A DNA stretch of 64,000 bases, from positions 40,684-104,683 of the forward strand of contig NZ_JBBHLB010000011.1 of assembly GCF_037572415.1 (NCBI RefSeq), given 5' to 3'. A program made the position numbers and the translations under genes. Below are positions 32,354-39,601 of this stretch, piece by piece. This DNA comes from Flavonifractor porci (GTDB lineage Bacteria; Bacillota; Clostridia; Oscillospirales; Oscillospiraceae). The notes under the pieces were generated by a model. That model saw only the letters and a program-made list of their open reading frames with translations. It was not told the DNA's origin and did no database searches. The number at the start of each line of letters is the position of its first letter. Position 1 is the stretch's first letter.

Positions 32354-34951
32354 TTATACCAGCTGCTTCAATTCAAAGAGCAGGTTCATGGCCTCAATGG
32401 GGGTGAGGGTGTTCAAGTCCACCGCCTGGAGCCGCCGGGCCACCTCGCCGCCCCCCATGTCCAGCAGGGACATCTGGTCGGTGGTCTGCGCCGCCGGGGC
32501 CTGGGGGGTCTGGATGCCTCCGGCCTCCAGCTCCTTCAGGATGTGGCGGGCCCGGGTGATGACCTTGTCGGGCACCCCGGCCAGCTTGGCCACCTCGATG
32601 CCGTAGCTCTGGTCGGCCCCGCCGGGGACGATCTTCCGCAGGAAGAGGATGTCGTCCCCCTTCTTCTTGGCGGCGATGTTGTAGTTCTTCACCCCGGGGA
32701 TGACCCCCTCCAGGGCGGTGATCTCATGGTAGTGGGTGGCAAAGAGGGTCTTGGCCCCTAACCGCTTTTTGTCGGCGCAGTACTCCAGCACCGCACGGGC
32801 GATGGACATACCGTCGTAGGTGGAGGTGCCCCGGCCGATCTCGTCCAGGATGAGCAGGCTCTTGCTGGTGGCGTTTTTTAAGAGCTCCGCCACCTCGGTC
32901 ATCTCCACCATAAAGGTGGACTGACCGGCGGACAGGTCGTCGCTGGCTCCAATGCGGGTGAATACCCGGTCCACGATGCCGATGCGGGCCGAGCGGGCGG
33001 GGACGAAGGAGCCCATCTGGGCCATCAGGACAATGAGGGCCACCTGGCGCATATAGGTGGACTTACCCGCCATATTGGGGCCGGTGATGATGGCCACCGT
33101 GTTGTCTTTCCCGTCCATCCGGGTGTCGTTGGGGACAAAGAGGGCATTTTTCAGCATCTTTTCCACCACCGGGTGGCGGCCCTCGGAGATGTCGATGGTG
33201 TCGGACAGGTCCACCTCGGGGCGGCAGTAGCCGTTCTCGGCGGCCACGGCGGCAAAGGAGGCCAGCACGTCCACCTGGGCCACGGCGGCGGCGGAGCGCT
33301 GGATGTCCCCCACCCGGGCGGCGGCCTGCTGCCGCAGGTCGCAGAAGAGCTGGTACTCCAGAGCGGTGACTCGGTCCTGGGCGGACAGGATCTCGTGCTC
33401 CAGGTCCTTCAGCTCCTGGGTGATGAACCGCTCGCAGTTGGCCAGGGTCTGCTTGCGGATGTAGTGCTCGGGCACCTGGTCGTAGTAGGACTTGGATACC
33501 TCGATGTAGTAGCCGAACACCTTGTTGAAGCCCACCTTCAGGCTCTTGATGCCGGTCTTTTCCTTCTCCCGGGCCTCCACAGCGGCCACCAGGTCCTTGC
33601 CGCCCGTGAGGATGTCCCGCAGCCGGTCCACCTCGGCGTTGTAGCCCGCCCGGATGAAGCCGCCCTCCCGGACGGAGAAGGGGGGCTCGTCCACAATGGC
33701 GGAGCAGATCAGCTCCCGCAGGTCGGGCAGGTCGTCCAGACTGGCGGACAGGGAGGTGAGCAGGGCGCCGGAGTAGGGGGAGAGCAGCTCCCGCAGCCGG
33801 GGCAGCTTGCCCAGGCCGGTGGCCAGGGCCATCAGATCCCGGCCTCCTGCGGTACCATACACGATGCGGCCGATGAGCCGCTCCAGGTCGGTGACCTCCC
33901 GGAGGGTGTTTTTCAGCTCGTCCCGGCCGATGGGGTCGCCCACCAGCTCCTCCACCGCGCCCAGACGGCGGCTGATGGCGCCGGGGGAGAGCAGGGGCCG
34001 CTCCATCCAGGTACGGATGAGCCGGTGGCCCATGGCGGTGCGGGTCTTGTCCAGCACCCACAGCAGGCTCCCCTTCTTCTCCTTGGAGCGGAGGGTCTCG
34101 GTGAGCTCCAGATTGCGCCGGGCGGTGAGGTCCAGCTCCATAAACTGGCCGGAGGTGTACCAGCTGAGGCTGGTGATGTGGGAGAGGTCGGTTTTCTGAG
34201 TTTCGTAGAGGTAGCTCAACAGGCCCCCCACCGCCTGGAGGGCGTGGTCGTCCCCCTGGGGCAGCTGGTCCAGACCGCTGGTGAACTGCTCCTCCACCAG
34301 GGAGCGGGCGGAATCAGGCCGGAAGCGGGCCTCCCCGCCGTTCTCGCACCGGCAGTCCAGCTTGCCCGTGAGAAAGTCCAGCAGGGCGGCGTCGCTGTAG
34401 GCCCCGTCGGACAGCATGGCCTCCCGGGGGGAGAAGCGGCCCAGCTCGTTGCACAGGTGCTCGGCGGCGTCGGGGCCGGTAAAGGAGGTGACGGAGATCT
34501 CGCCGGTGGAGATGTCGCAGAAGCACAGCCCCGATCCGGCAGAGTCCTCATAGATGGCGCAAATAAAGTTGTTGCGGCCCTCCTCCAGCATGGAGGAGGC
34601 GATGACGGTGCCGGGGGTGACGATGCGGATGATGTCCCGGTCCACCAGCCCCTTGGCGGTGGCGGGGTCCTCCATCTGCTCGCAGATGGCCACCTTGTAG
34701 CCCTTGGCGATGAGCCGGGCGATGTAGGCGTCGGCGCTGTGGTAGGGCACGCCGCACATGGGGGTGCGCTGATCCTCCGGCTTGCCCCGGTCCCGGGTGG
34801 TGAGGGTGAGATCCAGCTCCTTGGAGGCCAGCTTGGCGTCCTCCTGGAACATCTCGTAGAAGTCACCCAGCCGGAAAAAGAGGATGCAGTCCGGGTGGAG
34901 TTCTTTCATTTTGAGATATTGTTTCATCATGGGGGTCAGCTCGGACGGCAT
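32354..34951 (-). CDS. mutS: DNA mismatch repair protein MutS
   Basis: 865-aa mismatch recognition ATPase, normal length. N-terminal mismatch-binding domain with FFRLGDFYEMFQEDAKLAS (Phe-x-Glu, about 24-42) and MCGVPYHSADAYIARLI, lever/clamp domains, and the ABC ATPase with Walker A GPNMAGKSTYMRQ (about 620) and DEIGRGTSTYDGMSIARAVL. ATG at 34951 with AAAAGGAG upstream; longer in-frame extension has no ribosome site. Overlaps the RAYT stop by 16 bases, suggesting the transposase gene is a late insertion into the miaB-mutS operon. Confidence 0.97.
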   Translation of the reverse strand: MPSELTPMMKQYLKMKELHPDCILFFRLGDFYEMFQEDAKLASKELDLTLTTRDRGKPEDQRTPMCGVPYHSADAYIARLIAKGYKVAICEQMEDPATAKGLVDRDIIRIVTPGTVIASSMLEEGRNNFICAIYEDSAGSGLCFCDISTGEISVTSFTGPDAAEHLCNELGRFSPREAMLSDGAYSDAALLDFLTGKLDCRCENGGEARFRPDSARSLVEEQFTSGLDQLPQGDDHALQAVGGLLSYLYETQKTDLSHITSLSWYTSGQFMELDLTARRNLELTETLRSKEKKGSLLWVLDKTRTAMGHRLIRTWMERPLLSPGAISRRLGAVEELVGDPIGRDELKNTLREVTDLERLIGRIVYGTAGGRDLMALATGLGKLPRLRELLSPYSGALLTSLSASLDDLPDLRELICSAIVDEPPFSVREGGFIRAGYNAEVDRLRDILTGGKDLVAAVEAREKEKTGIKSLKVGFNKVFGYYIEVSKSYYDQVPEHYIRKQTLANCERFITQELKDLEHEILSAQDRVTALEYQLFCDLRQQAAARVGDIQRSAAAVAQVDVLASFAAVAAENGYCRPEVDLSDTIDISEGRHPVVEKMLKNALFVPNDTRMDGKDNTVAIITGPNMAGKSTYMRQVALIVLMAQMGSFVPARSARIGIVDRVFTRIGASDDLSAGQSTFMVEMTEVAELLKNATSKSLLILDEIGRGTSTYDGMSIARAVLEYCADKKRLGAKTLFATHYHEITALEGVIPGVKNYNIAAKKKGDDILFLRKIVPGGADQSYGIEVAKLAGVPDKVITRARHILKELEAGGIQTPQAPAAQTTDQMSLLDMGGGEVARRLQAVDLNTLTPIEAMNLLFELKQLV

Positions 34952-35433
34952 GGCGGGCGCTCCTTTTCTGTGACGGTATAGTAGCGATCCAGCTCCCATT
35001 TCTGGGGGTTCTGGTCGATATAGGTCCAAATGGTTTGAAAATCGTCGGTATTGCGGATAAGGTGGTCGTGGTAGCCCCGCTGCCAGACCGGTGCACCCCA
35101 TGCTTTGGTCACCAAAGTCTTAAAGGAACGCACCACATTCGTCAGAGTAGGGGCCGATGCCCTCATCGGCCCGCTCTCCAGGGTTACCAAAAAATGAACG
35201 TGGTTGGGCATGACCACAAACTTGATCATACCGGGGATGGAGGACAGATGGCGCTCTGCCAGCTGTCCCAGCGGGGTGAGCCTGACCTGCGGGGCGATGT
35301 AGGCATCGCCCCCTACGATGGTAGATAGCGTGTGGCGGCGGTCCCTGGTGCAGATGGTAATGAAATAAGTACCGCCGGAGGTGTAATCCCAGGTTTTTAA
35401 ACGGAGATTCTTACGGACAGGATAATCCGCCAT
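34936..35433 (-). CDS. REP-associated tyrosine transposase (RAYT, IS200-like Y1 fold)
   Basis: 165-aa domesticated Y1 transposase. FITICTRDRRHTLSTIVGG at the N-terminus, the HUH-type metal motif in FVVMPNHVHFLVTL (about 78-90), and the catalytic Tyr in WQRGYHDHLIRNTDDFQT (about 122-138) are all present. RAYTs process and spread REP palindromes. Here the coding sequence itself contains two GTAGGGGC-type palindromes (encoding parts of VGGDAYIAPQV and GPMRASAPT) and a third lies directly upstream. Intact reading frame, so probably active or recently active. Confidence 0.9.
   Translation of the reverse strand: MADYPVRKNLRLKTWDYTSGGTYFITICTRDRRHTLSTIVGGDAYIAPQVRLTPLGQLAERHLSSIPGMIKFVVMPNHVHFLVTLESGPMRASAPTLTNVVRSFKTLVTKAWGAPVWQRGYHDHLIRNTDDFQTIWTYIDQNPQKWELDRYYTVTEKERPPCRPS
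35147..35174. repeat. REP palindrome inside the RAYT gene
   Basis: GTAGGGGCCGATG-CCCT-CATCGGCCC, coding for part of GPMRASAPT. Differs at one of 28 bases from the inverted copy at 35449-35476. Confidence 0.85.
35289..35316. repeat. Second REP palindrome inside the RAYT gene
   Basis: GCGGGGCGATG-TAGG-CATCGCCCCCTAC, coding for part of VGGDAYIAPQ, in inverted orientation to 35147-35174. Confidence 0.8.
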
Positions 35434-35448
35434 CTAACCCACCTCCCT

Positions 35449-35476
35449 GCGGGCCGATGTGGGCATCGGCCCCTAC
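35449..35476. repeat. REP palindrome covering the miaB stop codon
   Basis: CGGGCCGATG-TGGG-CATCGGCCCCTAC. The TAG stop of miaB (35475-35473) is the TAG of the GTAGGGG end. It also forms the upstream flank of the RAYT gene. Confidence 0.85.
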
Positions 35477-36876
35477 GCCCTCTCCCCCATCAGGGACCAC
35501 TTATTGGCTCCGGTAATCTTCACGTCCACAAACTGTCCGATGAGAGACTCCTCCCCGGTGAGGCGCACCAGTCGGTTGCCGGGGGTGCGGGCGGTGAGGC
35601 CCTTGTCGTCGGTGCCGTCCACCAGGCAGCGCACCGTCTTGCCGATATAGGCCGCGTGCTTTTCCTCGGAGATCTGGTCCTGCCGCTCCACCAGATGCTG
35701 GAACCAGGCCGCCTTCTCCTCCTTGGAGACGGGGTCCTCCATCTTGGCGGCGGGGGTGCCCACACGGGGGGAATAAATGAAGGTAAAGAGGGCGTCAAAC
35801 CGCACCTCGTCCAGTAGAGTCATGGTCTGCTCAAATTCCTCGGCGGTTTCCCCGGGAAATCCCACGATGACGTCGGAGGTGATGACCACGTCGGGGATGG
35901 CCTCGCGCAGCCGGCGCACCTTGTCCAGGTAGCCCGCCCGGTCGTACACCCGGTTCATGGCCTTGAGTACCCGGTCGCTGCCCGCCTGGAAGGGCAGGTG
36001 GAAGCAGGGGGCGATCTTGGGGGAGGAGGCCATGGTGTCAAAGAGTTTCTGGGAGGCATCCTTGGGGTGGCTGGTCATAAAGCGCAGCAGGAAGTCCCCC
36101 TCAATCTCGGAGGCCGCCTTCAGGAGGTCGGCGAAGTCCATGGGATTGTCCAGATCCTTGCCGTAGGAGTTGACGTTCTGGCCCAGCAGGGTGATGTCCT
36201 TGTACCCCTCGGCCACCAGGCCCCGGATCTCCTCCAGAATGACCTCCGGCTGGCGGGAGCGCTCCCGGCCCCGGACGTAGGGCACGATGCAGTAGGTGCA
36301 GAAGTTGTTGCAGCCATACATGATGGACACCCAGGCCTTTACCTTGTCCTGGCGCACCACCGGGATGCCCTCGGCGATGGAGCCGGGCTCGTCGGTGATG
36401 TCGAAGATGCGGCCCCGGCGGGTCACCAGCCGGTAGAGCAGCTCCGGGAACCGCCACAGGGCGTGGGGCCCGAACACCAGGTCCACCTGCCGGTAGCTCT
36501 CTTTGATCTTCTGGGCACGGTGGGGCTCCTGAGCCATGCAGCCGCACACGCAGATGAGCTGGTTGGGCTTCTGGCGCTTGGTGTGGACCAGTGCGCCCAC
36601 ATTGCCCAGCACCCGCATCTCGGCGTGCTCCCGGATGGCGCAGGTGTTGATGAGGATCAGGTCGGCCTCGGCCTCGCTGTCGGTAAAGTTGTAGCCCATC
36701 TCCCGCAGGTAGCCCCGCAGCCGCTCGGAGTCGGCCTCGTTCTGCTGGCAGCCGTAGGTGTCCACGAAGGCCAGGGGGGCGGTGGGACGGGCGGCGTTGC
36801 GCTCATGAAGTTTCTGGCAGAAGTCCCGCTGACGCGCCACGTCGGCGGGGGAAATTTTGGTGGTCTGTCGGTTCAA
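35473..36876 (-). CDS. miaB: tRNA-2-methylthio-N6-isopentenyladenosine-37 synthase MiaB
   Basis: 467-aa radical SAM methylthiotransferase that adds a methylthio group to i6A37 of tRNAs reading UNN codons. N-terminal UPF0004 domain with three Cys (VDTYGCQQNEADSERL, NTCAIREHAE, CVCGCMAQ), radical SAM motif GCNNFCTYCIVPYVRGRERS (about 190-210), and a C-terminal TRAM domain. Start chosen at the TTG at 36876, seven bases after GGGAGG. An upstream TTG at 36912 lies in the -10 element and is not transcribed. No miaA is visible in the window. Its stop codon lies in a REP palindrome. Confidence 0.94.
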   Translation of the reverse strand: MNRQTTKISPADVARQRDFCQKLHERNAARPTAPLAFVDTYGCQQNEADSERLRGYLREMGYNFTDSEAEADLILINTCAIREHAEMRVLGNVGALVHTKRQKPNQLICVCGCMAQEPHRAQKIKESYRQVDLVFGPHALWRFPELLYRLVTRRGRIFDITDEPGSIAEGIPVVRQDKVKAWVSIMYGCNNFCTYCIVPYVRGRERSRQPEVILEEIRGLVAEGYKDITLLGQNVNSYGKDLDNPMDFADLLKAASEIEGDFLLRFMTSHPKDASQKLFDTMASSPKIAPCFHLPFQAGSDRVLKAMNRVYDRAGYLDKVRRLREAIPDVVITSDVIVGFPGETAEEFEQTMTLLDEVRFDALFTFIYSPRVGTPAAKMEDPVSKEEKAAWFQHLVERQDQISEEKHAAYIGKTVRCLVDGTDDKGLTARTPGNRLVRLTGEESLIGQFVDVKITGANKWSLMGERA

Positions 36877-36911
36877 AACGGTTCCTCCCGAAAAGTCTGT
36901 ATCAATACTCA

Positions 36912-36940
36912 ATCATAGCACTTTTTGCACTCAAACACAA
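36912..36940 (-). promoter_or_regulatory. miaB promoter
   Basis: Minus strand TTGTGT (36940-36935), 17-base spacer, TATGAT (36917-36912). Confidence 0.6.
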
Positions 36941-36957
36941 GGCCTGTCCCCTTTTCA

Positions 36958-36986
36958 TTGACTCAAATCGGCAGGGAGTATATAAT
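36958..36986 (+). promoter_or_regulatory. Promoter of the alanine-racemase-like gene
   Basis: TTGACT (36958-36963), 17-base spacer, TATAAT (36981-36986), divergent from the miaB promoter. Confidence 0.8.
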
Positions 36987-37019
36987 GGAAAGGACTACCC
37001 ACGGAAAGGCGGCTGAGCC

Positions 37020-38087
37020 ATGAAAACCCTGGTCATCGAGCGGGACGCACTGAAACATAATATCTCCGTGGTCAAGGAGCGGGCGGGGAGCGCCGTGATC
37101 TACGGCGTGGTCACCGGAGACGGACAGGGGGCCGGTCTGGTGGAGCTGGCAAAGGCCCTGCGGGCCGAGGGCATCGGCCGCTTCGCCGTGTCCGAGGTGG
37201 CGGAGGCCGCCGCCCTGCGGAAGGCGGGCTTTGTGGAGGAGGAGATCCTCATGCTCCGTTGCACCACCGACCGGGAGGAGCTGGAACAGCTGCTGGACCT
37301 GAACGTGATCTGCACTGTGGGCTCCCACGACAGCGGCATGGCCCTCAACGGGGTGGCGGAGGCCCGGTCCACCATTGCCGAGGCCCATATCCAGATCGAC
37401 ACCGGCATGGGCTTCGGGGGCTTTCTCTCCAGCGAGCCGGAGAAGATTTTGTCCACCTTCCGGGACCTGTCCAGCATCGCTGTGTCCGGGGTGTGTACCC
37501 AGCTGTACACCAAGAGCCGCAAGGGCAAGGCCCTGGCGGCCCAGGTGGAGGAGTTTACCAAAACGGTGGAGGCCATCCACGCCGCCGGATTTGAGACGGG
37601 CACCGTCCACGCCGCCGGGTCCTATGTGCTGATGCACCACCCCGCCGCCCGGCTGGGGGGCGTCCGGGCGGGTACCGTCCTCATGGGCCGGTGCCGCCGG
37701 GCCAGAGGAGACGGCCTGCGCCGGGTGGGCTACGGCGAGGTCAAGGTGGAGGAGACCCGCTGGGTGCCCAAGGGCCACATTGTGGGGGGCAACACCCCCG
37801 CGCCCCTGAAGAAGAACACCCGGGTGGCGGTGCTCCCCGTGGGCTATCAGAACGGCTTCGGCATGGGCCGCCCCTGGGCGGGAGGCCTGCTGGACGCCAT
37901 CCGCCGCTGGCTCACCCAGCGGCAGATCACCGTCCGGGTCAACGGCCAGAAGGCCAGAGTTATCGGGGGCATCGGCGCCATCGAGACCATCGTGGACGTG
38001 ACCGACCTGAAATGTACCGCCGGAGACAAGGCGGTGTTTGATATCGACCCCATTTTTGCCAAGGGGTTTGTCCGGGAGTACCGGTAA
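37020..38087 (+). CDS. Alanine racemase-like pseudoenzyme
   Basis: 355 aa with the complete alanine racemase layout: TIM-barrel domain (about 1-235) and C-terminal beta domain. The residues needed for racemisation are replaced. The PLP lysine in the normal AVVKANAYGHG block aligns with Thr32 in AVIYGVVTGDGQGAG, the catalytic Tyr block (SYGATY) aligns with VGGNTPA, and DTGMGRLG reads DTGMGFGG. HAAGSY and VRAGTVLMG keep other family features. Loss of both catalytic bases argues for a non-racemase role, perhaps binding or regulation. Next to dtd, which removes D-amino acids from tRNA, so a D-amino acid theme is possible. GAAAGG before the ATG. Confidence 0.82.
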   Translation: MKTLVIERDALKHNISVVKERAGSAVIYGVVTGDGQGAGLVELAKALRAEGIGRFAVSEVAEAAALRKAGFVEEEILMLRCTTDREELEQLLDLNVICTVGSHDSGMALNGVAEARSTIAEAHIQIDTGMGFGGFLSSEPEKILSTFRDLSSIAVSGVCTQLYTKSRKGKALAAQVEEFTKTVEAIHAAGFETGTVHAAGSYVLMHHPAARLGGVRAGTVLMGRCRRARGDGLRRVGYGEVKVEETRWVPKGHIVGGNTPAPLKKNTRVAVLPVGYQNGFGMGRPWAGGLLDAIRRWLTQRQITVRVNGQKARVIGGIGAIETIVDVTDLKCTAGDKAVFDIDPIFAKGFVREYR

Positions 38088-38112
38088 GGGGACCCGGCAC
38101 CCCCTCATCCGT

Positions 38113-38155
38113 CATTTGCTTTGCAAATGCCACCTTCCCCCCTGAGGGGGGAAGG
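38113..38155. repeat. REP-like palindrome between the Alr-like gene and dtd
   Basis: CATTTGC-TTT-GCAAATG hairpin (38113-38129) followed by CCTTCCCCCC-TGA-GGGGGGAAGG (38133-38155), with the CCCCTCATCC word before. Single-palindrome member of the CTTCCCCC family, may act as a transcript end. Confidence 0.75.
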
Positions 38156-38185
38156 TCTTACCCCAAAAAGAAAGGAATTTAAACT

Positions 38186-38629
38186 ATGCGCGCAGTTGTG
38201 ACAAGAGTGAAAAACGCCTCCGTCACCATCGACGGCAAGGTGAACGGCGAGATCGGCCAGGGCTTTCTGGTGCTGCTGGGGGTAGCCCCCGGCGATACCA
38301 AGGCCCAGGCCGTCAAGATGGCCGACAAGGTGTGCGGTCTGCGCATCTTTGAGGACGAGAATGAGAAGATGAACCTGAATCTGGAGGCGGTGGGGGGGTC
38401 CCTGCTGGTGGTGAGCCAGTTCACCCTGTACGCCGACACCAAGTCCCGCCGCCCCGGCTTCTCCGGGGCCGCCAAGCCGGATATCGCCATTCCCCTGTAC
38501 GAGAAGTTCATGGCCGAGTGCGCCGGCCGGGGTTTTGAGGTCCAGCACGGCGAATTCGGCGCCGATATGCAGGTTTATTCTCAAAATGACGGTCCTGTGA
38601 CCATCCTGCTGGACACCGACCAGATGTAA
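38186..38629 (+). CDS. dtd: D-aminoacyl-tRNA deacylase
   Basis: 147-aa homodimeric enzyme that hydrolyses D-aminoacyl-tRNA. Family motifs VSQFTLYAD (about 77-85) and NDGPVTILLDT near the C-terminus, with the N-terminal MRAVVTRVKNASVTIDGKV, are intact. ATG behind AAGGAATTT. Its last 24 codons recur 208 bp downstream in a hairpin element, there ending DTDTM instead of DTDQM. Confidence 0.96.
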   Translation: MRAVVTRVKNASVTIDGKVNGEIGQGFLVLLGVAPGDTKAQAVKMADKVCGLRIFEDENEKMNLNLEAVGGSLLVVSQFTLYADTKSRRPGFSGAAKPDIAIPLYEKFMAECAGRGFEVQHGEFGADMQVYSQNDGPVTILLDTDQM

Positions 38630-38837
38630 GGCTGAATTCGCCCCCGCGCTTTGCGCGTCCGAGCGTTTTGCCACAGGCAAAACCTCGATGCCGGGCGGAT
38701 TCACTCCGCCCGAGCAGATCAAAAGATGCGGGGTCCCCGCAGGGCCGTGGCCCTGTGGGGGATTTGGCGCTGATATGCAGGTTTATTCTCAAAATGACGG
38801 TCCTGTGACCATCCTGCTGGACACCGATACCATGTAA
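38630..38837 (+). repeat. Multi-hairpin element with recoded copy of the dtd tail
   Basis: After the dtd stop: CGCG-CTTTG-CGCG hairpin, GTTTTGCC-ACA-GGCAAAAC (38665-38683), CGGGCGGA-TTCAC-TCCGCCCG (38692-38711), GGGGTCCCC and CAGGGCC...GGCCCTG, then a second copy of the dtd end at 38763-38837 (six differences in 75 bases: three synonymous plus one codon Gln to Thr). Offset 208 bp. The CGGGCGGA arm pairs with TCCGCCCG where the sepF and mutL elements have CGAA/TTCG, a compensatory change. Confidence 0.9.
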
Positions 38838-38856
38838 AGAAGGGGGCAGACAACCC

Positions 38857-39462
38857 ATGAAAATTCGCGTTTTACAGGTGGGGCCCATCGGCACCAACTG
38901 CTATCTGCTGGAGGACGAGGACACCCACACCGCCGCCGTGGTGGACCCCGGCGACGAGGCCGACCGCATCCTGGCCCAGGCCAGGGAGGACGGGGTGGAG
39001 ATCCAGTCCATCCTGCTGACCCACGCCCACTACGACCACACCACCGGCGTGGCCGGACTGCTCAAGGCCCTGCCCGGCATCCCGGTGTACCTCCACCCCG
39101 CCGACATCGCCCGGCTGGGCACCCCCGTGTTCCCCGCCCTGGGCGCCGACCCCACCCCCTATAACGACGGCGACGTGGTGAAGGTGGGGGGCATCGATGT
39201 GCAGGTGCTCCACACCCCCGGCCACACTCCCGGCGGAGTGTGCCTGATGGCGGGCGAAGCCCTCTTCACCGGCGACACCCTGTTCCGGGGCTCCATGGGC
39301 CGCACCGACCTGCCCGGCGGCAGCTATGAGGAGATCATGGCCTCCCTGGCCCGGCTGACCAAGCTGCCCGGGGACTTCCACGTCCTCCCTGGCCACATGG
39401 ATCTGTCTACCCTGGAGGCCGAGCGGAAGAGCAACTACTATATGCAGCAGGCCATGGGGTAA
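38857..39462 (+). CDS. MBL-fold hydrolase (glyoxalase II-like)
   Basis: 201-aa metallo-beta-lactamase-fold hydrolase of the YcbL/glyoxalase II-like type. THAHYDHTTG (about 56-65) is the HxHxDH zinc site, HTPGHTPGG (about 115-124) the next His, FTGDTLFRGSMGRTDLPGG (about 130-148) the Asp, and LPGHMD (about 173) the last His. Probably hydrolyses a thioester or similar. Follows the dtd tail copy by 19 bases. Substrate unproven. Confidence 0.9.
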   Translation: MKIRVLQVGPIGTNCYLLEDEDTHTAAVVDPGDEADRILAQAREDGVEIQSILLTHAHYDHTTGVAGLLKALPGIPVYLHPADIARLGTPVFPALGADPTPYNDGDVVKVGGIDVQVLHTPGHTPGGVCLMAGEALFTGDTLFRGSMGRTDLPGGSYEEIMASLARLTKLPGDFHVLPGHMDLSTLEAERKSNYYMQQAMG

Positions 39463-39485
39463 TCTGGGCTGGGACGGTGACCGGA

Positions 39486-39558
39486 AGGGCCGTCGAGGAC
39501 GCCGGCCCCTACCCGTAATCTGTAAAACCTTGTAGGGGGCGGCCTCTGGACGCCCCGT
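39486..39558. repeat. Inverted REP-like doublet before hemZ
   Basis: AGGGCCGTCGAGGACGCC...CCCCTAC (39486-39511) and GTAGGGGGCGGCCTCTGGAC...GCCCCGT (39532-39558), same arrangement as 31553-31618. Confidence 0.8.
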
Positions 39559-39601
39559 ATCTCCTGTCCTCGCCTATTTCCCTGGAAAGGATTCTTCCTT
39601 C

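Noticed and set aside
37020..38087. Functional alanine racemase
   Set aside because: The PLP lysine and catalytic tyrosine positions are both replaced, so activity is not supported.
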